Source of the DNA: Lewinellaceae bacterium
GTDB taxonomy: Bacteria; Bacteroidota; Bacteroidia; Chitinophagales; Saprospiraceae
Length of the DNA: 44,146 nt
Assembly (NCBI GenBank): GCA_020636355.1
Contig: JACJYB010000022.1
Location: 1-44,146 of the forward strand
Direction: 5' to 3'
This document shows positions 16,720 through 24,336 of the stretch, one piece after another. The notes under the pieces were generated by a model, which was given only the letters and a program-made list of their open reading frames with translations, did not search any database and was not told where the DNA came from. A program made the translations under genes and the position numbers. Each line of letters starts with the position of its first letter. The stretch's first letter is position 1.

Positions 16720-17237
16720 TGAAACGGATATATACTTCCTTACTCCTGCTTTCCATTTTCTTGCTGGAAGAAAGCTGCATCTCCAATCCTAAATACGATT
16801 CTGAAAGCATTTCGAACGCCAGGGTAACGTCTGTTAAAGTAGTACATTCCAATACGGAAGACCGTATGGTAACCTTAATCGAACAAGCCATGATGCGTAG
16901 GGAATGGAAAGTGATTGCAAATAATCGGGTGTCTACCTTCTTACCCACCGGTGCACCGGTTTCCATACAGGTGTCGGATACTGTTTTCTCCATACCCCAG
17001 TCCGGCCTGATCGCTCAGGAACTGTTTCAAGAAAAACAATCTGACTGCATCCTGCGGTATACCTACCAAAATTTTTGGAGAGAACGTGTTGCAAATTTTA
17101 ATGCTTCTTTGATCCAAACTGCCACCGGTGAAGTATTATCTACATTTGATTTTAAACAAAAAATGGGCATTGGCAGTAAACCGATTAAAGCCGTTCTCGA
17201 TAAAATGGCTACAGCATTTGCCGTACATCTCCAGTAA
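16719..17237 (+). CDS. Small putative lipoprotein or exported protein, unknown function
   Basis: The 172-residue product has a signal-like N-terminus (MKRIYTSLLLLSIFLL) followed by EESC, with Cys at residue 20. This is a poor lipobox, but relaxed ones occur in Bacteroidota. I took the ATG at 16719 over the TTG at 16701 because it puts the signal first. The mature part (TLIEQAMMRREWKV..., CILRYTYQNFWRERVANFNASLIQTATGEVLSTFDF) has the alternating helix-strand pattern of small periplasmic domains of the CsgG/TolB-N kind, but this is only a resemblance. It is convergent with pdxH across 96 bases that hold no clear terminator. It is likely a real gene because of the signal and coherent composition. 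Confidence 0.7.
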   Translation: MKRIYTSLLLLSIFLLEESCISNPKYDSESISNARVTSVKVVHSNTEDRMVTLIEQAMMRREWKVIANNRVSTFLPTGAPVSIQVSDTVFSIPQSGLIAQELFQEKQSDCILRYTYQNFWRERVANFNASLIQTATGEVLSTFDFKQKMGIGSKPIKAVLDKMATAFAVHLQ

Positions 17238-17333
17238 TGCTCAGATCCTTACTTACAACTTTCGTCCCAGGTGGTCCTATCCCATTGTGGTTTAATAACC
17301 GATACGATATCAAACACTTGAAATTATCCAATA

Positions 17334-17972
17334 TCACGGTGAAAGCAACTCGATCACCCACCCGCCATCGTCCTGGGGAGAATAGTAAAAACGGTCATGT
17401 AGCCGGTTTTCCTGCCCCTGCCAAAACTCAAAGTGGACCGGTTTAACCCGGTAGCCTCCCCAAAAATCGGGCAACGGGATGTTCCCATCCTTGAATTTTT
17501 CCTTCATATGCTCCCACTGCATCATTAACGCTTTACGGGATGAGATCACACTGCTTTGTTGAGATATCCAGGCGCCGAGCTGACTTCCCCGCGGCCGGGA
17601 TATAAAATAGGTTAACGATTCCGCGGTTGATATTTTACTGGCTGTACCGGTTATGATCACCTGGCGATGCATCTCGATCCAGGGGAACATCAACGCGACT
17701 TGTGGGTTTTCGTTGATCTCTTTGGCCTTACGGCTTCCATAATTGGTAAAGAAAACAAATCCATCCCGGTCAAAGGACTTCAAGAGAACAGTCCTGATTG
17801 AAGGAGCGGCACCAGCCGAAGCCGTGGCCAGACTCATGGCATTGGTATGGTCCCCATAGCGTTCGCTGGCTTCTGTAAACCACCCTTCAAATTGGGTGAA
17901 AGGGTCCGGATTCATATCCTCCAAACTGATTTCAGGAGCCCGGTACTCCTTTCTCATCTCGAATAACTTCAT
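17334..17972 (-). CDS. pdxH: Pyridoxamine 5'-phosphate oxidase
   Basis: This FMN enzyme oxidises pyridoxine or pyridoxamine 5'-phosphate to pyridoxal 5'-phosphate, the last step of vitamin B6 synthesis and salvage. The 212 residues match the usual bacterial length. Signature segments run in order: MRKEY near the start, DPFTQFEGWFTEA, NAMSLATA, PSIRTVLLKSFDRDGFVFFTNYGSRKAKE, FPWIEMHRQVIITG, SRPRGSQLGAWIS QQSS and WGGYRVKPVHFEFWQGQENRLHDR with the PdxH C-terminal signature. It starts at 17972 or at the sixth residue (17957). A -7-like site is at 18029-18036. Confidence 0.96.
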   Translation of the reverse strand: MKLFEMRKEYRAPEISLEDMNPDPFTQFEGWFTEASERYGDHTNAMSLATASAGAAPSIRTVLLKSFDRDGFVFFTNYGSRKAKEINENPQVALMFPWIEMHRQVIITGTASKISTAESLTYFISRPRGSQLGAWISQQSSVISSRKALMMQWEHMKEKFKDGNIPLPDFWGGYRVKPVHFEFWQGQENRLHDRFYYSPQDDGGWVIELLSP

Positions 17973-18028
17973 TATTCAGTGTTTTCCTTTAAGCAAATAT
18001 CCACTGTTAACGTGAGAGGGCTACTCCA

Positions 18029-18036
18029 CAAAGATA
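18029..18036 (-). promoter_or_regulatory. Putative -7 element (TATCTTTG) for pdxH
   Basis: TATCTTTG on the minus strand is an exact TAnnTTTG match, 56 bases before the pdxH start. No clear TTG is found at the -33 distance. Confidence 0.4.
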
Positions 18037-18096
18037 CGGAGGTCCAGCATTCCACCTGGATATGATTCTTTGCTAAAACCTGTATTTTTTATTCCC

Positions 18097-18188
18097 CAGG
18101 CTGAAGCCATGGGATTATGTGGGATTTCGCCTTTGATAGGATTTGCTCAGACTGAAGCCAGGGAACTATGGGAGTTTCACCTGTGATA
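18097..18188. repeat. Imperfect direct repeat of about 42 bases, two copies
   Basis: Copy 1 (18097-18138) and copy 2 (18148-18188) share the core CTGAAGCCA and align along their length: GGATTATGTGGGATTTCGCC against GAACTATGGGAG-TTTCACC, then TTTGATA against TGTGATA. Copy 1 also carries the small inverted repeat GGCTGAAGCC. It lies between the ClC and pdxH genes. It resembles a decayed dispersed intergenic repeat; no coding potential is seen. Confidence 0.55.
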
Positions 18189-18221
18189 CCTCTTTTACTT
18201 CTTTTCCCTTCTCCCTTTTCC

Positions 18222-19991
18222 TTAATCAATATCCCTGGACTTCCTTAATGCTTCCCGGTATTCAGACAGGATGTTGGATTTCGATATGAAGCCTTTGTAC
18301 TTTCCCTGATCAAGGACCGGCAAGTTCCAGGCTCCTGTTTTCTCGAACTTGGAGAGCACCGAGGACATCGGCTCATTCCATTCGATGGTAGTTGGAGGAA
18401 GAACCATCATATCTTTTACTTTCAACTCCTGATACCGGCTGGTGTCAAACATAATCGGACGGATATCATCCAAAAGCAACACACCCATTAATTGCCCGGC
18501 TTGAACGACCGGAAATATATTTCGCCGGGAACTGGCAATAATTTTCACCAGATCCCCAAGGTTCGTTTCCGGATTGATCTGTCGCAAATCGGTTTCCAAT
18601 AGATCCTGCATCTCCATCTGATGCAGGGATATGGCTTCCTGGTGTTCAAAGTTGATGTCTTCCAATAACTTGGATTGCAAGTAGATCGGCTTCTGGTGGA
18701 AGTACAATTTCATAAAATAAGCGCAAGCAACTATGATCATCAATGGGATAAACAGGGTATAACCTCCAGACATTTCTGCGATCAGAAAGATAGCTGTCAA
18801 CGGGGAATGCATGACACCTGCCAATACACCACTCATCCCCAGCAGGATGAAATTTGTCGGGTTGATTTGCCAGGATGGAAAGGCCAAGATGACCAGCGTA
18901 TAAAATAGAAATCCCAGATACGCGCCGGTGATAAACGATGGAGCAAACATTCCCCCATCACCACCTCCACCCAGGGTCAGGCTGGCGGCTATCGGTTTCA
19001 ACAAAACCAGTGCGGTCATAAAAATGGACAAAAAAAGCGCTGTACCAGGTAAAAAGCTGAACAAAGAGGATTCGTAGAGTCCGTTTACCTCATGGTCCAG
19101 TAAAAACCGGACACTCAGGTATCCTTCCCCATAAAATAAGGGAAATGCGTAAAGCAGGCCGCCTAACAATAATCCGCCCACAATAGCCCTAAGATACCAG
19201 CTCTCCATTTGCTTCAATTGGTTCTGTACCCAACCTCCAACTTTCGTATAATAGATGCTGGTAACTCCTGAAAGCAACCCCAACAGGACAACGAGCGGAA
19301 CCTCATTCGCCTTAAACACCGACACTTCCGATATTTGAAACAGTACTTCACCATCCATAAAAAGCTGGGAAAACAAACTACCGGAGGCAGCAGAGATGAG
19401 TACCGGAATAAATATCTCGGTAGAAAAATGGGGGATTAATACCTCCAGCGCAAACAAAGTACCAGCAACCGGAGCATTAAAAATAGCGGCCAGACCAGCA
19501 GCTGATCCACACCCAATGAACAGCGTCCTGAACTTGTGCCCTAGATTAAAAAAGGATGCCAGATTGCTACCAATAGCGCTTCCTGTAACCACGGCCGGAG
19601 CCTCCAGCCCGGCGCTACCCCCGAAACCCATTGTCAGGCCCGAGGTGATCATCCGGGTATACATAAGCATCCCGGGGATACGCGCATTCGTACGAGCGAT
19701 CGAATAAATGATGCTGCCGATTCCTGAAAAGGTCGATACTTTCTGAAAGAAAAATCGCTTTAGAGCACTGACCAGCAGGATCCCCAATAAAGGCACAAAG
19801 AGGAAAAACCCCTTGGATGTGAGGGTCGTGGTATAGATTTCAACCGTATTAATTATGGTCTTCAGCAAAACAGAGGCCAGTCCGGCAACGACGCCCACCA
19901 GAACCGCCAGCAAAAGGACAAAAGTGTAGTCTCTTAAGTAGCGCCTCCGCCATGCAAGCACCTTAATGTAAATCCGGTCAATCAATCGCAC
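18222..19991 (-). CDS. ClC-family anion channel/transporter with C-terminal CBS pair
   Basis: This 589-residue inner-membrane protein has about 440 residues of ClC core followed by two CBS domains (about 465-585) that usually sense nucleotides. The core motifs are recognisable: FSGIGS (S89, equivalent to the selectivity serine of GSGIP, with Pro replaced by Gly), GGSAGLEAP (E130 at the gating glutamate of GREGP) and AAIFNAPVAGTLFALEVL. GGGGDGGMFAPSFITGAYLG and GGYTLFIPLMI, with the anion-coordinating Tyr, follow. The position of the proton glutamate of CLC exchangers (E203 in E. coli CLC-ec1) appears to be V184, as in CLC channels. The conserved E183 precedes it. It likely moves chloride or a similar anion passively, but this rests on my manual alignment. 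It lies downstream of TolC with a 101-base gap. Confidence 0.93.
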   Translation of the reverse strand: MRLIDRIYIKVLAWRRRYLRDYTFVLLLAVLVGVVAGLASVLLKTIINTVEIYTTTLTSKGFFLFVPLLGILLVSALKRFFFQKVSTFSGIGSIIYSIARTNARIPGMLMYTRMITSGLTMGFGGSAGLEAPAVVTGSAIGSNLASFFNLGHKFRTLFIGCGSAAGLAAIFNAPVAGTLFALEVLIPHFSTEIFIPVLISAASGSLFSQLFMDGEVLFQISEVSVFKANEVPLVVLLGLLSGVTSIYYTKVGGWVQNQLKQMESWYLRAIVGGLLLGGLLYAFPLFYGEGYLSVRFLLDHEVNGLYESSLFSFLPGTALFLSIFMTALVLLKPIAASLTLGGGGDGGMFAPSFITGAYLGFLFYTLVILAFPSWQINPTNFILLGMSGVLAGVMHSPLTAIFLIAEMSGGYTLFIPLMIIVACAYFMKLYFHQKPIYLQSKLLEDINFEHQEAISLHQMEMQDLLETDLRQINPETNLGDLVKIIASSRRNIFPVVQAGQLMGVLLLDDIRPIMFDTSRYQELKVKDMMVLPPTTIEWNEPMSSVLSKFEKTGAWNLPVLDQGKYKGFISKSNILSEYREALRKSRDID

Positions 19992-20092
19992 TTCCCTTGA
20001 TTATTTCGCCCTGCGAAGGTAACAAGGAAATCGGTTCATTTTTTTGATTGAACAGCGAAACCTCTCATCCGCCTCACAATTCAAGCCACGAG

Positions 20093-21436
20093 TTATTTGA
20101 TGGTGCCATCCTCCAGCAGATTAATGACCAGGCGCCGGTATAACAAATCGAATTTAGCAATGGTCAACGTGTTAACCGCTTGTTCGTATTGGTTCTGCGC
20201 ATCCAATAATTCATAATTATTGACGATACCAAGTCCAAACCGCTGTTGCATATTGTCCAACGTAGTCTTCAGGTATTCAACATTTGACTGAGCCGCTGTC
20301 ATTTCCTCCCGGGCACTGCGCAGATCCGTAAGTAACTGCTGCACTTGTTGTTGTAACCTGTTCAGGTTTTGTTCCTGGGTATTGCGGGCCAGGTTGAGCG
20401 CGTTTTCCTGGCGATGCACCTCGGCACGTCGGCTACCCCGGTCATAAATCGGAACATTAAGGGCCACCCCTACACCCAGCCCGAGGTTTTGATTCAATTG
20501 CTCAAAATAAGAGGTGGAACCAAGGGTTGAATAGTTGGTATTTACGCTGGCACCTGCATACAGAGTTGGCAGGTATCTTGATTCCGCAATGGAAATATTC
20601 GTTTCTGCCAGCAGTACGTTTTGAGCGTCTGCCTGAAGCCCAGGATGACTTTTCAGCAATCGCTGCATGACGGAGCTGAAGGAATAGGCTTCCTCAGCAA
20701 CTGCTCCCAAAACATCCGGTTCCTGTAAATTCAAAGGAGCTTCCGGATCCAGGTTCAGCAGGTTACGCAACTGATGGCCGGCATTTTCCATGGCATTCAG
20801 TCGCTGGATGCGATCCTGTGTATTGCGGGCAAGCTGGGCTTGCCATTGCAAGCGGTCAACCGCCGGTGCTACCTCCGCCTTGATGCGTTCATCGACCTGA
20901 TCCAACTGGTGCTGAGAGATGGCCATTTGCCCTTCGGCATTCTTGATGCGCTCGGCTTCAAACAAATGCGTAATGTAAGCCAACAGCACATCCATCCGGG
21001 TATTCAACCGGGTCTCCTGACTGCGTAAATCCAAAGCTGCCAATGATTGCTGCGCAGCTATGATTTCACGTCGCAATTGTCCACCCTGAAATACCGGGAC
21101 ACTGCTCCGCAGATTAAAACTGTTAAACCCCAGATTCTGGGATTCAAACAAGTTGGTCGTCGGGTCAATCGTACGACCAAAGCTATAGCTAAATTGGCCA
21201 TCCGCCGAGAGGTCAGGCAATAGTGCCTGCTTGCTTTCACGCAAATTAATTTCCGCGCGATGCAAATCGAACGTACTGGCCTGAACCGCCAGACTTTGTT
21301 TCTCCACCAAATCCATACATTGCTGGATGGTCAATGATTCCTGACCACGAACCGTAAGTGCCAGCATCATCATTCCAGCATACAAGGTTCCTTTCAATAC
21401 TTCATTCCAATTCATCGTTGTGGTATTTTTATTCAT
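20093..21436 (-). CDS. TolC-family outer-membrane efflux protein
   Basis: The mature protein should form the trimeric outer-membrane and periplasmic channel of an efflux or type I secretion system. The start at 21436 gives 447 residues and puts the signal (WNEVLKGTLYAGMMMLALTVRGQ) near the N-terminus; an upstream in-frame ATG at 21505 adds 23 unlikely residues, and 21415 is a further option. Two OEP repeats are visible. Each has a helical pair (LRESKQALLPDLSADGQFSYSFGRTID, then ISIAESRYLPTLYAGASVN) and long coiled-coil helices such as QQVQQLLTDLRSAREEMTAAQSNVEYLKTTL. The end MQQRFGLGIVNNYELLDAQNQYEQAV is typical of TolC. It lies 169 bases after the unknown 101-residue gene on the same strand as the permease array. 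No HlyD adaptor is adjacent. Confidence 0.92.
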   Translation of the reverse strand: MNKNTTTMNWNEVLKGTLYAGMMMLALTVRGQESLTIQQCMDLVEKQSLAVQASTFDLHRAEINLRESKQALLPDLSADGQFSYSFGRTIDPTTNLFESQNLGFNSFNLRSSVPVFQGGQLRREIIAAQQSLAALDLRSQETRLNTRMDVLLAYITHLFEAERIKNAEGQMAISQHQLDQVDERIKAEVAPAVDRLQWQAQLARNTQDRIQRLNAMENAGHQLRNLLNLDPEAPLNLQEPDVLGAVAEEAYSFSSVMQRLLKSHPGLQADAQNVLLAETNISIAESRYLPTLYAGASVNTNYSTLGSTSYFEQLNQNLGLGVGVALNVPIYDRGSRRAEVHRQENALNLARNTQEQNLNRLQQQVQQLLTDLRSAREEMTAAQSNVEYLKTTLDNMQQRFGLGIVNNYELLDAQNQYEQAVNTLTIAKFDLLYRRLVINLLEDGTIK

Positions 21437-21590
21437 TTTATGCTTATACAATTTTAGGCGGGAATCACCATAACACTTGCTTCCGCCTGTTTCATTATTG
21501 ACCATTTATTGTTGAGTGAGTCATGCGGAGTCCCCTCGCCTCTCCGTATCGTTTCCAAGGAGAAATTCCACATTGTACTCCCAATCAACA

Positions 21591-21619
21591 TTCAACCTTC
21601 CGCATTCAACCTTCCTTAA
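21591..21619. repeat. 13-base direct duplication at the 3' end of the unknown small gene
   Basis: CATTCAACCTTCC occurs twice with one base between the copies (21590-21602 and 21604-21616, within a base). The downstream copy on the minus strand lies just past the stop codon, while the first includes the last codons and the TGA. It looks like a small local duplication. Confidence 0.55.
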
Positions 21620-21911
21620 GCACTTCCATCATCATTTTTCGCTGACGGTTCCAATCGTCAGTCCGAATAAATGTCAATGGAACAAAGGTCTCGGTCGGCG
21701 ATCCAATGTGATAGATGCTCCATTCTTCGCCATATTCCCGAATGATATCACGAATGCATTCGATGCGTTCATCCAGGGTATGCACGCATTCATCCCAGGT
21801 AAACACCTGGACTTTGAAATGCAATTTTTGTTTCTTCCCCTGGATATTCATTTCCATGTCTATGTCCTGAATACCCGGGACGGACGGAATTGGTATGGCT
21901 AATTGTAACAT
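21606..21911 (-). CDS. Unknown 101-residue soluble protein at the end of the permease array
   Basis: I do not recognise this family. The product is soluble and acidic-to-neutral, with no signal or membrane helix. It has an N-terminal beta-rich part (MLQLAIPIPSVPGIQDIDMEMNIQGKKQKLHFKVQVF) and a helical middle containing two cysteines (DECVHTLDERIECIRDIIREYG). A C-terminal strand-helix part ends in LKEG. It starts 33 bases after the last permease gene, so it is probably on the same transcript. Its size and coherent composition make it a likely true gene. A regulatory or accessory role is a guess from position only. Confidence 0.6.
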   Translation of the reverse strand: MLQLAIPIPSVPGIQDIDMEMNIQGKKQKLHFKVQVFTWDECVHTLDERIECIRDIIREYGEEWSIYHIGSPTETFVPLTFIRTDDWNRQRKMMMEVLKEG

Positions 21912-21944
21912 TTGCTCTGTTTTTTAAAAAATTAATAATTATGA

Positions 21945-24308
21945 CTATTGATCTTTTAAGATCTGCGCCGGGTTTGAACTAGCAGCCCGAATACTGAAAA
22001 AGGTGACGATGACGATTGCAAAAAGCAAAGCCAATGAACCGGTAAGCGCAAAGGTCCACCAGGGCATAGCGATGCGGTAGGCAAAACCCATCAACCAGTT
22101 ATGCATCAAGTAATACGATACGGGTGTGGAGATAACAACCGCAAAACCGACCAGCCCCAGATAATTCCTGGAAAACATTCCGATAATCGTTGTAGTCGAG
22201 GCCCCCAATACTTTTCGAATGCCGATCTCTTTAAATCGCTGTTCCACACTGTATGTTGTAAGGCTGATGATACCCAATAGTGCAATGAAAACGGATAAAA
22301 TTGCACACCAGGAAATGGCACCTTGAAGCCGCCTTTCACTATTATACACCTGATTTAAGGCGTCATCTAAAAACCAGTGATCCATGGGAACATCGGGTAA
22401 AATCTTTTTCCAGGTCCTTTGGATGGCAGCCACTCCATCTTGAACATTTCCTGGCTTCAGCTTGACCACCATGTTTTCAAAATGATCGTTCCAGGGTGAG
22501 CAGGTTATGATCAACGGCTGGATCGGTTCGTGCAAGGAGGCGAAATGAAAATCTCCGACAACTCCTTTTACAAGGTGTTCCCCATTTCTTGAAATCTTTT
22601 TACCGATCGGCTCACTCCAATTCATTTGCCGGATAAAGGCTTCATTGACCAGGTAATCCTGGCGGTCTCCAGGGTTGTCCCGTGTCAATGGACGCCCCTC
22701 CTTAAACCTGAATCCGAATAATTCATAGAAACCATCATCCACATCCACAACCTTCACGAGAATCGGGTCTTTCAAACCCTCAGGAAGGTATCCATTGGAA
22801 GTAAATCCTTTACCCGGTAATTCCGAACATGCTGCAACTCCTGCAACCTGTGTTAGCTTACGCATTTCTGCTTCAAGGGGATCGATCATAGCTTGTGTTT
22901 CAATCCCGATTAATGGTAAAACCAAAACATTTTCTTTCTCGAAGCCGAGTGTAGTGGTTTCAGCGAATCGCAGTTGTTGCGCAATTATTAATGTACCGGT
23001 AATCAAAATCATGGATGCAACAAATTGGAATATGACCAAGCCATTTCTCAATCCAATTTTATTCCGTGGACTGGAAGATCCTTTTAATGACCTGGATGGA
23101 TCCAGCGAGGCCAGAAATAAGGCAGGATACATTCCGGCACCAAATACAGTAACTAGCAGAACTGCACCCAAAAGCACCAGGCTCTGCCATTGCCAAATTC
23201 CTGCGGCATTTAAGGGCTTGCCAAATATATTGGGTAAAACAGGGACTAATTCCCAGGTAAAAAGTGCTCCCAGGGCAGCTGCCAAAAGAACGATCAGTAA
23301 TGTTTCGCTTAAAAATTGCTTGATTAATTGTGGCCGGAACGCGCCAAGGGTCTTACGAATGCCGACTTCTTGGGTTCTCTTTCCCGCTTGAGCAGTAGAC
23401 TGATTGATGAAATTGAAGCAAGCAATCAGCAGGATGACCAGTGCAATGATACTGAGGTATCTTAAATTGCTCCGTAAGCTCGCTGAGTCGTAATTATACT
23501 GTAAATGGATCGCTGAAAGCGGTTGTAGTTCGGCATCGAAGCGATCGTTAATAGCCGAATAGGATTCATTAATATGCCGCCACATGAAATCGGGAAACTG
23601 CTTTTCGACCGCTTCAACAGGGGTTTGGGGATCCAACTCCAGATAAGTGATGTAACGCATACCTCCATTCCAACCCATGAAGTTGGAAGGGTCTTTATAT
23701 AATGTTGAAAAAGAAATCAGGGCGTTAAAACGAATGGATGAATTGAATGGAGGTTCTTCGACCACCCCTGTGATCAGATAATCCGCTCCAAAGTTCAGAC
23801 GTATGGTTTTGCCCACGATATCTGTTGATCCATAAAGACGCATTGCCATTGCATCGGTCAAGACAACACTATATGGACTACTCAGTACCTGTCCGGGATT
23901 ACCATTAAGTAAGGTGAAGGAAAACAAATCTAAAAAAGTACTGTCCGCATAAAGGACCTGGTCGGTCTTTAAAGCTTGCTCGCCGTGGGAAAAATAAGTC
24001 GTAACTGGATTAGCAAAGCGCGTATAATTCAAAATGCCTGAAATTTCTTCCTTACAGGCGGGACCGATGGGTGCCGTAAACTCAGGGCTTTCGCTGGCCA
24101 GGACATCTTGCTCATAATTCTTAAAGCCAAGGCGATAAAGCCTGTCCCCTTTCAAGTGAAAATTATCGTAAGCATATTCACTTTGAACATAAATCCCTAC
24201 GCAAAGTACAACGGCTATTGCTACGGCCAAACCCGCAATATTAATTCCACTTTGGAATTTATTCCGCCATAAGTTTCGCCAGGCATATTTGAGGAACCGA
24301 TTATTCAT
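21945..24308 (-). CDS. MacB/FtsX-type ABC permease 1 (3'-most of array)
   Basis: The product has 787 residues with the layout shared by the array: a cytoplasmic N-helix (YAWRNLWRN), a membrane helix at about 20-41, a first periplasmic MacB core domain (about 42-270), an FtsX permease domain (motif EVGIRKTLGA near 313-323), a second periplasmic core and a second FtsX domain (KEIGIRKVLGAS near 693-703). Family members couple ATP hydrolysis in a partner ATPase to periplasmic movements. This copy carries the first-FtsX signature FINQSTAQAGKR, shared with permease 4, and DFHFASLHEPI in the second periplasmic domain. Its C-terminus AQILKDQ departs from the LRNE ending of most others. The gap to permease 2 is 28 bases. 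The substrate is unknown. Confidence 0.93.
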   Translation of the reverse strand: MNNRFLKYAWRNLWRNKFQSGINIAGLAVAIAVVLCVGIYVQSEYAYDNFHLKGDRLYRLGFKNYEQDVLASESPEFTAPIGPACKEEISGILNYTRFANPVTTYFSHGEQALKTDQVLYADSTFLDLFSFTLLNGNPGQVLSSPYSVVLTDAMAMRLYGSTDIVGKTIRLNFGADYLITGVVEEPPFNSSIRFNALISFSTLYKDPSNFMGWNGGMRYITYLELDPQTPVEAVEKQFPDFMWRHINESYSAINDRFDAELQPLSAIHLQYNYDSASLRSNLRYLSIIALVILLIACFNFINQSTAQAGKRTQEVGIRKTLGAFRPQLIKQFLSETLLIVLLAAALGALFTWELVPVLPNIFGKPLNAAGIWQWQSLVLLGAVLLVTVFGAGMYPALFLASLDPSRSLKGSSSPRNKIGLRNGLVIFQFVASMILITGTLIIAQQLRFAETTTLGFEKENVLVLPLIGIETQAMIDPLEAEMRKLTQVAGVAACSELPGKGFTSNGYLPEGLKDPILVKVVDVDDGFYELFGFRFKEGRPLTRDNPGDRQDYLVNEAFIRQMNWSEPIGKKISRNGEHLVKGVVGDFHFASLHEPIQPLIITCSPWNDHFENMVVKLKPGNVQDGVAAIQRTWKKILPDVPMDHWFLDDALNQVYNSERRLQGAISWCAILSVFIALLGIISLTTYSVEQRFKEIGIRKVLGASTTTIIGMFSRNYLGLVGFAVVISTPVSYYLMHNWLMGFAYRIAMPWWTFALTGSLALLFAIVIVTFFSIRAASSNPAQILKDQ

Positions 24309-24336
24309 TGTTTCCTGGATTTATTTACCATTGATA

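Noticed and set aside
17237..17446. 69-residue plus-strand frame after the small lipoprotein gene
   Set aside because: Overlaps the pdxH 3' end by more than 100 bases on the other strand, with no signal or family likeness.
18188..18224. Pyrimidine-rich tract sharing a 14-base word with 2036-2049
   Set aside because: Low-complexity CTTTTACTTCTTTT; the match is probably by chance and neither place shows a shared longer element.
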